Shown in pieces: positions 25,868 through 36,563 of a DNA stretch of 64,000 nt; positions within the stretch are counted from its first letter, which is position 1; every line of letters begins with the position of its first letter. Under the pieces are notes generated by a model that worked only from the letters and a program-made list of their open reading frames with translations, had not been told where the DNA came from and did no database searches. Source of the stretch: Fragilariopsis cylindrus CCMP1102 (Eukaryota; Bacillariophyta; Bacillariophyceae; Bacillariales; Bacillariaceae); contig FMBT01000461.1 in the NCBI GenBank assembly GCA_900095095.1, forward strand, positions 1 through 64,000, given 5' to 3'. Made by a program: the position numbers and the translations under genes.

Positions 25868-27121
25868 TTAATCTAATGACAACAATGTAACTTTTAAATT
25901 AGTTTTACCACATAAGATATTCATTCCAGTGGTTATCACGTAGGAGACATTTGGTTCACATTCATATCCATCAATTTGTGTACCATTGGTGGATCCAACA
26001 TCGACAAAATAAAATTTTGGACCTTCATCATTCTCTCCTCCTCCAGTATTAGTAGTATGATTAGTATATTCAAATCGACCATGTGTGGTACTACATTCTA
26101 AATCTTTTGGTAAGGATATACCCTTTTGTTTAAACTTTCTACCCTGTGATCGTCCAATCCAGGAATATGTTCGTGTTCGGGGTTGTAAATCATAAAATAA
26201 ACCTTCATTCGGTCCACTTATGACATCAATATGAATCGTATCCGGTGGATTATTTGCTGTTGTTCTTGCTTTTATTGTTGCAACAGCAGCTGCACCAGCA
26301 GAAGCATTTTCAACGGTGGTAGCAGAGGTAGTAGCAGAGGTAGTAGCGTTGTCAGCGGAAGATGAAGCGGTGGTCGCCTTCGCTACTGCTCGTGTTGGTT
26401 TATTACCGTCCGGTGGATGTTTATTGTTCTTATTGCTTTGAGCGTTTTCTACATTTTCAGTATTGTCGTTATTATTATTATTATTATTATTGTCAGCAGT
26501 CATTTCAACATCTTTAATAATTTCTGTTACTTGTTCATGTGCTTCCCATAATGTTGCTTTTCCCTCGTTAAGTTGTTTGGATAATCCATCCACAATGACA
26601 TCATATTCTGCCTCACTTTCACTATTGGCACGTAATAACCACCAATGTAATACCTGTTCGACCTTCCAATCCTCAGTCGGTTCTGTTCGAGATTGAAAAG
26701 AGCAGGAGAAAAAAAAGAATAGATGAACGGACAAAGGTAAGATAAGGTAATTCGAATACAGAATAGAATAGAGGAATATTCAAAAAATTAAGAATGAAGT
26801 AAATAGCAACATTTATCATAGTAGTACAGGACCGGACCGGACCGTCGTGTGTATATCGGAAGGGCGATCAAGAATACACTGCCAGTATGACATTATTTAC
26901 GCATAGGCTGGTGATTGCACTGATACCTTGTATTCGCAAATGCAATGAAAACGAAAATGAAATGGGGACAAAAAAGAATGAATCCGGCAACGAAAAATTA
27001 CAACGATGCACAAGAATTCAAAGCGAACGAGTCAGTCGTCCATCGATGCCATAATACTTGTATAATTCGTTATGTTTTACGTACCATCATCTACAGTGTA
27101 GGGAAAGTCTATTAGCACCAT
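25868..27121 (-). CDS. FHA-domain protein with 37-nt first exon, 2 exons
   Basis: Reading leftwards, a small first exon 27121-27085 (MVLIDFPYTVDD) is spliced through GTACGT..GAACAG to 26682-25868, giving 283 residues in consistent phase. Without this splice the frame would start in a poly-Phe artefact. Residues about 15-75 form a helical region (EDWKVEQVLHWWLL..) of unknown family, followed by an Asn run and an Ala/Thr/Ser-rich linker. Residues about 185-283 are an FHA domain: WIGRSQGRKF, then SLPKDLECSTTHGRFEY, then FYFVDVGSTNGT. These hold the conserved Gly-Arg, Ser, His and Asn-Gly that bind phosphothreonine. It is probably a phospho-dependent adaptor. The first exon is an inference from splice signals and phase. 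Confidence 0.8.
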
Positions 27122-27701
27122 CTTGAATTCTTACGTTTCTCTTTTTTTTTTCTCTGTATCTCTTGCTCTGATGCTTTTGGTCTGAAGGGTTCCTTTTCTT
27201 TCGTTTGTTGCTGCTGTTGATGTTTCGTTTGTTGTTGTCCTTCGTTCTCGAATTAAAATTAAAATTGCCTTTTCTTTTTCAAATCGATTTGACGGTTAAA
27301 AAGCTGTGCGCGCGCCGTCCAACGACAGTAAAAGGATTCAGCACAATTAAATTTCCCCTAGCGCCCCGACTGAAAAGGAACGTGACTTCACAGGATTGCT
27401 ATGACATCAACCATACGGTATCCAGGAGCAAGTTGGCAAGAAAAAGACCCGAATACACCACTAACAAAAAATAAATGTTCATCGATAGATACCCATACAA
27501 GATTACAATCATCATCGCACCACCAACGACGTCCCAGATAAGATTACTTGCTGTGAACAGAACTTCTTCTGGTGTTGTTTTATCAGCAGACAAAATTCCT
27601 TACGAAACTATTGCACTGCCGTGCGTTGTCACCGATACAGCATCTAACTTGTCATATAATTATTGGAAATAGAAAAGGAAAAACAGAAACAGAAACACAA
27701 C
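27122..27701. other. Divergent promoter region (FHA gene / PSI-like gene)
   Basis: Lies between two outward-facing starts. Contains a GC-richer island near 27300-27370 (GCGCGCGCCG) and no convincing coding sequence. Confidence 0.45.
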
Positions 27702-29120
27702 ATGGTATATGCTTACTCATCATCGTCATCATCATTATCATTATCATCGTCATCATTATTGGGAGGACAATCTCTCGGACGAGGAATAATCTTTCTTCTT
27801 ATTTTCACTCTTGGTACGATACTAGTAGTAAATGTAAATGCACAACAAAGTGAATTATGTAGTACCTACCTTGATTCCTGTAAGGGATGTCTTAAAAATT
27901 CCTGTGCTTGGGTACCTGTAGCAGGTTGTTTGGAATCCTGTGATGTCATTACTGATGATGTCAGTTGTTATACCTCGGATGATTTTCCTGAAAGTATTAC
28001 TACGGAAGAAATTTGTTCCAACTATATGGCGATAGAAGCTTCGAATATCAAGTTATGTCATAGTCAAACGAATTGTACGACATGTCTTGATACGACATTT
28101 GCGGATGGTAGTGTTGATGGTGGTACTACTACTACTAATACATGTAAATGGTTTCATTTTGATTGTTGTATTGAATCCTATTGTGGTCATGAATGTGATG
28201 GAATGGGTTGTGGAGCATTAACATGTGACGCTGTCGCCGTCAATGTCGATGATAATGATAATAATGATCCAATAATCATCAATAATAATGACTGTGACAG
28301 TAGTCTGTCGTGTAGAAATTGTCTATCTACTCGACAAATTGGTCCTACTAATTGTGGATGGGTGAATGGAATGGGTTGTGTAGAATCATGTAGTAATGTA
28401 ATTCCTGCTGGTGTTTGTTACGATGTAGAAAATTTCAATGGGAATGGTGTAATAATGACAGGAGATGATATTTGTACTGTGGCTGAAAAAAATAATATTT
28501 TTGCTGAGATGAATGTATGTAGTAGTCAAAATGATTGTACTACATGTATTGAAACCAGTTTTCTTGGTTCTTCTTCTTCTCTGGATCCAAATAGTAATAC
28601 TGCTGCAGCAACGAAATCATGTAGATGGTTTTCGGATATGAATTTTTGTGGTAGTGAATGGACTAAGATTGGTTGTGGTGAAACTACATGTACTACTGCT
28701 GATAGTTCTAATATTGGTGGTGATAGTGAGAGTGATGGTATTAGCGAGGCAACTGATAATGAATCTGACTTGATAATGGAAGCAACTAGCAGACCTGCAA
28801 CAACTCCATCGTCCACGAAAACTCCGACTGATAGTACTGGTACTCCTACTAGTGCTCCCACTACATCGTACGTCCCATCTCCTGTATTCCAAACGTTTAA
28901 CCCAACGACATGGTTGCCAACTAATACATATCGTCCATCGTCATCGGCATCGTACACTCCATTGTCGACAGTACTGAAATTTCGACCTCCATCGTCGTCG
29001 TCATCGCCAGTCGACGCAGGCAAATCTTCCGCTGCTACAAAGGATAAGTCTAATTACTGTTTGGTTTTTTGGACGGCAACAGCAACTGTGATGGTAGTAG
29101 CATCATCATGCTTGCTCTAA
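27702..29120 (+). CDS. Secreted/GPI-like protein with four PSI-like Cys-rich modules
   Basis: Single-exon frame of 472 residues from the ATG at 27702. A Ser-rich start precedes a hydrophobic segment (about 27-46) with a likely cleavage after VNANA or VNVNA. Four Cys-rich modules follow in an alternating A-B-A-B order. Type A has C..Y/SCxxCL..xCxWV..GCxESC. Type B has CxSQxxCTTC..xxCxWF..C..CG..GCGxxTC. The spacing and the CxxC..CxW core resemble plexin/semaphorin/integrin (PSI) modules. After about residue 350 the chain is Thr/Pro/Ser-rich. It ends in a hydrophobic tail (FWTATATVMVVASSCLL) after a small-residue stretch, consistent with GPI anchoring or a C-terminal membrane helix. Probably a cell-surface protein; function unknown. 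No frame breaks. Confidence 0.75.
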   Translation: MVYAYSSSSSSLSLSSSSLLGGQSLGRGIIFLLIFTLGTILVVNVNAQQSELCSTYLDSCKGCLKNSCAWVPVAGCLESCDVITDDVSCYTSDDFPESITTEEICSNYMAIEASNIKLCHSQTNCTTCLDTTFADGSVDGGTTTTNTCKWFHFDCCIESYCGHECDGMGCGALTCDAVAVNVDDNDNNDPIIINNNDCDSSLSCRNCLSTRQIGPTNCGWVNGMGCVESCSNVIPAGVCYDVENFNGNGVIMTGDDICTVAEKNNIFAEMNVCSSQNDCTTCIETSFLGSSSSLDPNSNTAAATKSCRWFSDMNFCGSEWTKIGCGETTCTTADSSNIGGDSESDGISEATDNESDLIMEATSRPATTPSSTKTPTDSTGTPTSAPTTSYVPSPVFQTFNPTTWLPTNTYRPSSSASYTPLSTVLKFRPPSSSSSPVDAGKSSAATKDKSNYCLVFWTATATVMVVASSCLL

Positions 29121-30267
29121 GGAAAGAAAGAGTACATAACATCATATCTAAATATACGTAGCCTACACGTATAAATAAGTACTACTCGTAAAGTGAATAA
29201 TATACAGTACCCCCCACTGCTTTACTGTACTGGCTGATGACAAAAGAGGAGGAGAAGGGAAATAAAGAGGAACTGCAACAGCAACAGCAACTAACATTCG
29301 TACGAAGAGTTCGATTCATGATTGACCATGACAAGAAGAAGAAAAGGGGACAAAGTATAAAAGAAAAAATCCTTTTACGATCTTCAGAAGACAATCAAAC
29401 AGCACCACATTGTTGCTAATTTCCCCGGGGAGGAAGGGGGTACATGGGAACATAACATATCAGCACGGACAATCGTGAGGAAACGTTGCTCTGCTTGTTA
29501 ATTTATTGTTCACAAGTCAATGATTATCGATCATCCACATCATCATTTGGTGAGTGAAGTAATTACGAGAATGACAAGAATGCCGTGCTCCACGAAAGGC
29601 GCAACAACACTTTAGAAGGCACGAAGAATACAATTGAAACGACGCAGATGTTGAATTATTTATATTGTATTGTATTATATTATATTGTACTGTTCTGCAT
29701 CTGGTGTCAACAACAAATAAATGTAATGGTGAATTTTCCCTAGCAGAAATGCCATCGTTATCATTGCCGTCCGTCCGCGTTGAGTAATAAACATAATAAC
29801 GATTAGAGAATAAAAACAATCATAATAACAAAAACAAAAACACCATGAACGACTATATAGAATACAGCAGTGTTTGTACGATTTAGGGAAGCTACAATCG
29901 AATTAGCATTTATTGTCAAACCAGCAATACGCTATTGTTGTGTAGAAAAGTGCGTGTGCGTGTGTGTGTGTTTGTACTTATACAAGTTCATGGCAATGAC
30001 AATAAATCTCGTCATGTCATCACTATTCTTCGATCATGTTCGGTGCAGATTCGTTTGAGGTTGTCTTGATATGTTTTCTTCAATTAGCTTGTTTCTTGTT
30101 CTGATTTGTTTCGCAACCCCCCCCCCCCACCCCCCCCCCCGTTTTTTTTCAAAGTACGAATTCCACCATCAATGGAAGACGAAGGATTCTTTTTCATGTA
30201 TGACTTGACTCGTTATAGTTCCTCTTCCGTTTTCGCTCTGTTACTGTTGAATTCAGTTTATTTGTCG
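29121..30267. other. Intergenic; poly-C tract
   Basis: No gene seen. A C-rich homopolymer (about 22 C with one A) lies at 30117-30140 followed by T8, and a (GT)n run near 29950-29972. Such tracts are prone to length error in sequencing. Confidence 0.6.
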
Positions 30268-31608
30268 CTAATATACTCCATAGTTTTTATCATCATTGTT
30301 ATTGCTATTATTCTTACTTGCTGCAGCTGTTGATGTCGCCGATGTTTGTGATTGTGATTGTGATAGTAGCTTCACCAACACATCTGGTTCTCTCCGCAAT
30401 AAGAAATAAAAACAGTCTAAATGACTATTTTCGTCAATGGCTGCCGACAGTAACGCCTCTATAACATTTAAAGGTGTATCTGAAAAACGGGCAAGAGTTT
30501 CTTCTACGATCTTTATCACTTCGTCGCATCTAAATGTTGTACAGGCATATTGGAAGGGTGTGCTGCCATAATTATTTTTGCGAAATAGGATATTAATACC
30601 TTTCTTTTTAGGAAAGTAACGAATTCCATATTCGAATACGAGTTGGAATTCTCGAATGGAAGAATAAAATTTTGTACTTCTAGCAACGTGAACAATAGGT
30701 AAATTTCCAAACCTATTGGGTTCAATCAAAACGGACGGATCCCATTCAACCAAGAACCTAAATTGTTTCTCTGCAAAATACCATGTTTGGCTACATAATT
30801 GTATGACTAAATCATACATTTGAATGTCTTCTTTTTTTAAAAGACCCATCCTTCTCAATTGTATCAAAACGTGTAGATATTTATCATCGACGTGTACATT
30901 ATATTCCCTACCAAGTTGGGTTGGATAATCACAATGCATGAGATTTTCCAAAGCATTGTTACCTTTATCACTATAAATATCTTGACATAACAACCCTCCA
31001 CGATCTTGTTCCTCAAATAAACCGAGCTCTATTGCCAGCCTAGCTAAGAGAGTGATAAACGATACAGCCTTCATGTTGCCATACCAGCGTTGGTCTTCGC
31101 GGTGTAAGTGTAATAAACGTTGAATAGGATATTCATTGAATAGTCCTCCTTTTCTTGAGAGGATATTCGGGAAAAACCGTATAGCCGTTTCAACTTCCAT
31201 TTCTGTATCCCTATCGCTATCTAAACCACGATAAGGATCAACATCGAAGCCCACAAGACCATAATCGTCATCATCACTATAGTTACAAATAAGGGCATGT
31301 ACATCCATTTCAAGCTTATCCAAAAATTCCTTGATTAGCTCATCAATTTTCTTTCTGTTACGTAAAGGAAATTCTATTTTCTTTCCAAGGACTGTAAATA
31401 TTTTAAGATGATTAACGGCAGCTTGCTGTTCTTGTTGTTCAAATTGCGCCTGTTGCCGCTCATCTTCGTTATCAATATTGGCATTCATTGCTCTTATCTT
31501 CGCTGTCGTCTGCTTCCTTCTTTTTGTGTTTGTGTTCCAATTGAGCGGACGTGTCGATCTTTTGCTCTGTCGTGGCAGAGTAGAGGTCAAGAGGTGTATG
31601 TTGAACAT
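30268..31608 (-). CDS. Ankyrin-like repeat protein of a diatom-expanded family
   Basis: An uninterrupted frame of 446 residues. The first in-frame ATG is at 31608; a second at 31488 (MNANIDNEDE) is equally plausible and would remove a basic 40-residue leader that looks less protein-like. The body contains helical pairs such as VSFITLLARLAIELGLFEE, YLHVLIQLRRMGLLKKEDIQMYDL and FRFLVEWDPSVL. It then has FEYGIRYFPKKKGINILFRK and NYGSTPFQYACTTF, the last very like an ankyrin repeat's G-x-TPLH turn. I recall similar proteins as large families in diatom genomes, annotated as ankyrin-like; the exact function is unknown. It ends in a Ser/Asn-rich tail. Directly downstream on the plus strand lies the repeat element. 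Confidence 0.65.
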   Translation of the reverse strand: MFNIHLLTSTLPRQSKRSTRPLNWNTNTKRRKQTTAKIRAMNANIDNEDERQQAQFEQQEQQAAVNHLKIFTVLGKKIEFPLRNRKKIDELIKEFLDKLEMDVHALICNYSDDDDYGLVGFDVDPYRGLDSDRDTEMEVETAIRFFPNILSRKGGLFNEYPIQRLLHLHREDQRWYGNMKAVSFITLLARLAIELGLFEEQDRGGLLCQDIYSDKGNNALENLMHCDYPTQLGREYNVHVDDKYLHVLIQLRRMGLLKKEDIQMYDLVIQLCSQTWYFAEKQFRFLVEWDPSVLIEPNRFGNLPIVHVARSTKFYSSIREFQLVFEYGIRYFPKKKGINILFRKNNYGSTPFQYACTTFRCDEVIKIVEETLARFSDTPLNVIEALLSAAIDENSHLDCFYFLLRREPDVLVKLLSQSQSQTSATSTAAASKNNSNNNDDKNYGVY

Positions 31609-31734
31609 CGTTATTTCGTTTATGTCGTTTGTTAAAAACAAAAACACAACATACCACTAACTTAGTACCACATCATTTATTTAATTTGAATTTTGATCTA
31701 GCGAAACGTTTAAATAAAGCTCCGCGTGGATTTA

Positions 31735-34235
31735 GTATAAATATAAAAACTAAATCATGCCCAGATTTTACTAGTATTTGTTAGTGCAGTACATAATAAC
31801 AACTTTAGCATCAAATGTATACACCTGAAAAGTCATTTTGTTGGAAAATTAGACCATTAAGTTTACAATTGATCTATTGGATGGAGGAATGTTATATTCC
31901 TTAGTCTTTTAAGCATACTGATATCTCATAATCTAGGCTCACACACAGCACACATTTTAGAGATTTTAGAATGTATGTGTACACTGCCATACACCTAACA
32001 AAATATCTCATTTGAAAGTGTTGCAGAGGACAGCACCAGCTAGGTTGGGTACAATAGCATTCTAATAGTGTACTAGAACATTGTGTTTGCCTCCTACAAC
32101 TTTTCTGTCCTTGTGGTTGCGGAATGATATTCATTTTGCTGTTATGGAAGGCAAAAACAAACAACATGATTTTTGATCAGAAATGAACAACAAAATATCT
32201 CATTTGAAAGGGTTGCAGAGGACAACACCAGATGGAAAGGGTGCACTAGCTTCCATCATACCCATACCTACAAGGTCCTCATAATGTTTAGGTTTCTATG
32301 GATGTTATCAAGGTATAGGGTGGCTTTAACCACAAAATGGGCCATTTAGGCCCCAAAACAGGATTTTCCACTTTTGTGCAGACCTAAGCTAGATAATCAA
32401 CACAAAGCACTAAGAGTAAGTTCCCTTTGGTATATATAGTGCGCCCCATCCATATATTCTATCTTCTTGCAATATCAAATGTTTCCACTGACAAAGTTTC
32501 CTTTGCATGTACCAACAGCGTAATGTCAATCTTTTTTAATCTTGTGTATGTGTGGTGTATACAGCCACTATTTTTTAATGCAGAATGGTTGGTAAGTTCA
32601 TGTTGTTCCATCCAAATGTGTGTCAGTTTATTAGTAAGCACTTCATGTACTGCATTGAATTCAGTCCTCCATTGTAAATATTGACTAGGAATTTGAGGTG
32701 TCTTCCATGAGACATGGCTGGTGTTATACTATATACACAAAAGGCAATATAAACTTGGTAAGCTATGGGCAGGACCATACTGATGTGGGTGCTAAAGGAG
32801 TAAAACCTTTTTTGGAATTTTGGGGGCTCAGCACACCCTGACACCTTCCTAACCTCCCTAGAGCCCAAAGCAATAGTTGGACCTTGTATCCATAGGTATA
32901 ATGTTGAGCTCCATATAATCTTTCAAGGCTATTAGGTCTTTTATTAATGGGTGCATCACTTCCTTGATTACATGTGCACTTGGCACTTAAAGAAATTGTG
33001 TGTTCTAATAGCAGTGGATTTCCCCCAAATATAGGTATGGTTACCTAAAGCAATTATACAATCCAAAACCTTTATGAGTTAGGTTGATGCCTAGCCATTT
33101 TATTATTTGGGACTCAGCATACCTGGTATGCGCGCTGTAGCATCTCAAATATCTTTGCAATGTGTGCATTTTTGGCTATTTTATGTCTATTCTATTGTTC
33201 CCCACCCCACCACACCACCAATATGGCAAATGTTCTATCTGGGTGTTCAAACCATGCATGGTCCAATTCCTTTTTTAGATGTTGTGACAGCCTATTTCTG
33301 AATGATATTTTTGGGCATGGAAATATGACGTGTTGGACAAAATGCAATGTTTGTATTCCGGAGGCAAGAATAAGGCAAGTATGAGGGATCATGACCCTTG
33401 GTACATCCCCTATGGGTATAGGATGCACTATGCTAGTTCTAGAACCTGAGGAGAAGTTATTCATCTTCCTATTCAAAGTTGTTTAATATTCCAATAATCA
33501 AACTCCACTGGAGAATTTGTGAGATAAAAATGATACCAATCAGAATTATCTCAGTCAAGTGATGATGAACCACCAGGGATGGTAGGAGGCAAACACAATG
33601 TTCTAGTACACGCTGTGGATGTTTGTGCTACCGGCCCAGCTGGTTTTGTCCTCTGTAACCCTTTCAAATGAGAATTTTTGTGGTTCATTTATTTTGTGAG
33701 TTGAACAACAACAAAACAAATGTTATTCCTCAACCACAGGAACAAAAAAATGGTAGGAGGCAAACACAATGTTCTAGTACACTTTGTGAATGTTTGTGCA
33801 CCTGACCCAGCTGGTGTTGTCCTCTTCAAACTTTTTAGATGAGATATTTTATGGTTCAGTTTGGTTGAATTTCTTTTTTCTTGTGCGTAGAACAACAGTA
33901 AAACAAATTTTATTCCGTAACTATAGGAATAGAAAATTTGTAGGAGACCAACACAATGTTCCAGTACACTATGTGGATGTTTGTGCACCTGACTCATCTG
34001 GTGGTGTCCTCTGCAACCCTTTCAAATGAGATATTTTGTGGTTCATTTCTGATCAAAAATCTTGTTATTTTTGTGTGCCTGCCATAAAAGCAAAATGAAT
34101 TTTATTCCTCAACCACAGGAAAAGAAAAGTTGTGGGATGCCAACACAATGTTCTAGTATACTATGTGGATGTTAGTGCACCCATCCTATTTGGTGTTGTC
34201 CTCTGCAACCCTTTCAAATAGTACTAGTGATTTTG
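31735..34235. repeat. Complex interspersed repeat, copy 1 (inverted relative to 57.4-61.0 kb)
   Basis: Shares four kinds of segment with the region 57396-61035. The left end 31735-31950 is the inverse of 60800-61035 (common core ACTAAATCATGCCCA / TGGGCATGATTTAGT). 31990-32245 holds about one and a half units of the 187-bp repeat. 32245-32450 matches 60510-60740 in the same orientation. 32690-33560 matches 59130-58200 inverted. 33560-34235 holds more 187-bp units. The right edge CTAGTACTATTTGAAAGG (inverted) is shared with the edge at 57396. No coding capacity of its own is recognised; the family is unclassified. The middle has an internal segment inverted relative to the other copy. Confidence 0.7.
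33640..34225 (+). repeat. Array of ~187-bp tandem units (3-4 copies)
   Basis: The core CTCTGCAACCCTTTCAAATG recurs near 33650, 33826, 34010 and 34200, each preceded by a conserved GTTCTAGTACAC / TGGATGTTTGTGC block. Units are about 80-90 percent alike by eye. Confidence 0.8.
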
Positions 34236-34489
34236 TATATGGCTGGTTCGAACTAATCCAGATAAACTGCACATCAAAAGCCGGTGGTGAAGTGGAAATA
34301 ATGTACAGCTGGCTGATGCTTCATCATATCTAGAATAAGTCCATAGTCTTTAAAAGGTTAATATGTAAAAAAACTACTATTATTATTGATGTGATATTGT
34401 TTTTTGCTCGTTATCCTTCTTTTGTATAATGTATGTATTTCTGTCGTGAATTGCCTGCTTCATTCAGAGAATATTTGTTCTATATTTTT

Positions 34490-35416
34490 CTATGATACGT
34501 GTAGACCCAATGCTCTTGATAAAGTGCGTGGATCGTATTGATTGAACCCATCTCTCATTTCTTGTCGGGATATGACTCCATCTAAATTCAAATCTAATGC
34601 TTTCAAAAGTGATTCCGCTCTGACAGATGATGCGTGTCCAATTTCACGAATTGTGGTCCCTTCATTATTATTTGTTCCGTTTACCCTAAAGTGCATTTTC
34701 AATTCTTCGGCGTCAATCTCTTCACTTCGATCGGTATCGATTGAATCGAATATGATATCGGCAAGTTTAGTGAGTAACTCGGGTGATGTGCTGACAGCCT
34801 CGGTAATATCATTATTATTATTATTTTTGTTGTTGGCATCGGATCGGATCGATTCAATCACCTCATGATACGGAGTAGTTCCTGTATCGTTAATATCCAA
34901 ACCAAATGCTTTGTACAAGTTCGCAGTATCGTACTTGGACCAGGCAAATCGCATCTCTGCCTTCGAAATAATCCCATCGGCATTCTTGTCTAATATCGTA
35001 AATAATGATCGTATCGATTCAGCGGCGAAACCGATACTTTCGAGATGACTTTTAAGTTCCTCATTGGATATTCCACCATCATTATTTGTATCGAGCATAT
35101 CAAATAAGGAATCAGCTTCCGCAAATAGTTCATCGGATTTCTCCACAGGTGACGACGACGACGTTTGACTGTTGTTGCTGTTGCTGCTGCTGTTGGTATC
35201 GATTTCATTCGCGTCAGCTGTTTTGGTAGCAGCAGTACCTACGAAAGGTCGACGTAGTCCGGCACTGCTACAGCAAGAAGAATAGAATTGTTGGTGTGCG
35301 GCATTCCGTGTAACAGCTGCGGAAGGTCCAGCAGTGAGTAGAGCATTTGCGGATGATGCAATCATTATTGATACTACCAACGCTACTGCAGTGTCGGGAA
35401 AGGAAAACTTCATCAT
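34490..35416 (-). CDS. Four-EF-hand calcium-binding protein with N-terminal targeting sequence
   Basis: Single exon, 308 residues, start ATG at 35416 (a second Met follows directly). Residues 5-25 are a hydrophobic signal sequence ending SSANALLTAG. The Ala-Leu junction followed by a Ser/Thr/Arg-bearing stretch could be a diatom plastid bipartite signal, but the diagnostic Phe is absent, so secretion is also possible. EF loops are at about 109-120 (DTNNDGGISNEE), 143-154 (DKNADGIISKAE), 227-238 (DTDRSEEIDAEE) and 275-286 (DLNLDGVISRQE). All have acidic residues at positions 1, 3 and 12; the third lacks the central Gly and may bind more weakly. The two EF pairs are joined by an Asn-rich linker. 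Probable Ca2+ sensor or buffer in a compartment beyond the ER. Confidence 0.85.
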   Translation of the reverse strand: MMKFSFPDTAVALVVSIMIASSANALLTAGPSAAVTRNAAHQQFYSSCCSSAGLRRPFVGTAATKTADANEIDTNSSSNSNNSQTSSSSPVEKSDELFAEADSLFDMLDTNNDGGISNEELKSHLESIGFAAESIRSLFTILDKNADGIISKAEMRFAWSKYDTANLYKAFGLDINDTGTTPYHEVIESIRSDANNKNNNNNDITEAVSTSPELLTKLADIIFDSIDTDRSEEIDAEELKMHFRVNGTNNNEGTTIREIGHASSVRAESLLKALDLNLDGVISRQEMRDGFNQYDPRTLSRALGLHVS

Positions 35417-36257
35417 GATGTGGATTTATTTAGAGTAGATGTGTGATGCGACTTTTTGCTTTTGATCGAACACAGTAAGCTTAAGTCTTCGTTGTATTTG
35501 TTAGGTCACTCGTAGAAATGCTTCCCATTAAAAAGTGTGCGTATGAATGAAGATAGAGATAGAGATGATGTCATCATGCAGTGGCATTGTTGCTCTCTTC
35601 TATGTTCGTGAGAAAATGCATTCTCTCAAACAAAAAAACTTGAATCCTTATTTTCAAATTCACTGCTGTGCGTCACTGCACACGCATTCTCAAATATAAG
35701 AACGCGAGGTGTGTTAAGCTCGTAAACAACGCGTGTTCTTTTCATGCTAAAAGTATGATACGTTTCCCAAAAGATACCTTTTCATCTTTTTTGCGCGTGC
35801 AAAAACAAAATACGCAAACGAGAATTGTTGAAAATGTAGTACTGTACGTACATTAAACAAAAAGGAAGAAAACTGACACCTTCAGATTTCAGTCAGCGCT
35901 CACTTTTCAATTCAGAGAAAAATTATTGATCTTAAAAATAGCTCAAATTTATTTTTCAGGGATTGAAATTCATTAAGTCACACGCACTCCATGTTACTTT
36001 TTGTTGTTCAATAATTCCTGGCGCGGCTACTACGATAGGATCACTAATGAAATATAATTGATGAAAATTCCTGGCGCGTTGGCGTGCTCGTTTTTATAAG
36101 ACTGTGTTTGTACAGTACGTACAGTAGTATGTACAGTAGCAGCAGTAGAGCATTGATTTTTTTACAGAAATGTACAAAACAAAATCTTTATTTGGATGAA
36201 AAAAGAAGAAAAAAAACTCCTACCTCACCAACACATAAAACGAAAATGCTACTGTAC
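35417..36257. other. Intergenic, rich in GTACAGTA-type words
   Basis: Promoter side of the EF-hand gene. Contains GTACTGTACGTAC near 35838 and TGTACAGTACGTACAGTA near 36108 followed by a further GTACAGTA. Two similar GATGAAAATTCCTGGCGCG / ATTCCTGGCGCGGC blocks lie at about 36010-36080. No gene seen. Confidence 0.5.
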
Positions 36258-36563
36258 AACAACTTGTTTCTTTTCGACCTGTGCCTCCCTAAGCTTACAA
36301 GCTATTAAGGGTCAGCTACCAATTGCTGAATAAATGGCTGGTAGTTAGAAACAAGCCATTAGAACATCCCGCCTGTCAAAGGAGAGGGATTTGTTTGTAC
36401 TAGTAGTGTAATCCTGATTGTAACAACTTGTTTCTTTTCGACCTGTGCCTCCCTAAGCTTACAAGCTATTAAGGGTCAGCTACCAATTGCTGAATAAATG
36501 GCTGGTAGTTAGAAACAAGCCATTAGAACATCCCGCCTGTCAAAGGAGAGGGATTTGTTTGTA
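36258..36563. repeat. Perfect 142-bp direct duplication, 22-bp spacer
   Basis: 36258-36399 and 36422-36563 read identically. Each unit contains nested inverted repeats: an outer CTTGTTTCT / AGAAACAAG pair and an inner CTACCA / TGGTAG pair, so a transcript could fold as a hairpin. No open frame spans it. It could be a small structured RNA gene duplicated in tandem, or a miniature mobile sequence. I do not recognise it. Confidence 0.8.

Noticed and set aside
34236-34300. A tRNA-like T-arm at GGTTCGAAC near 34246
   Set aside because: No acceptor stem, anticodon arm or 3' complement could be folded around it.
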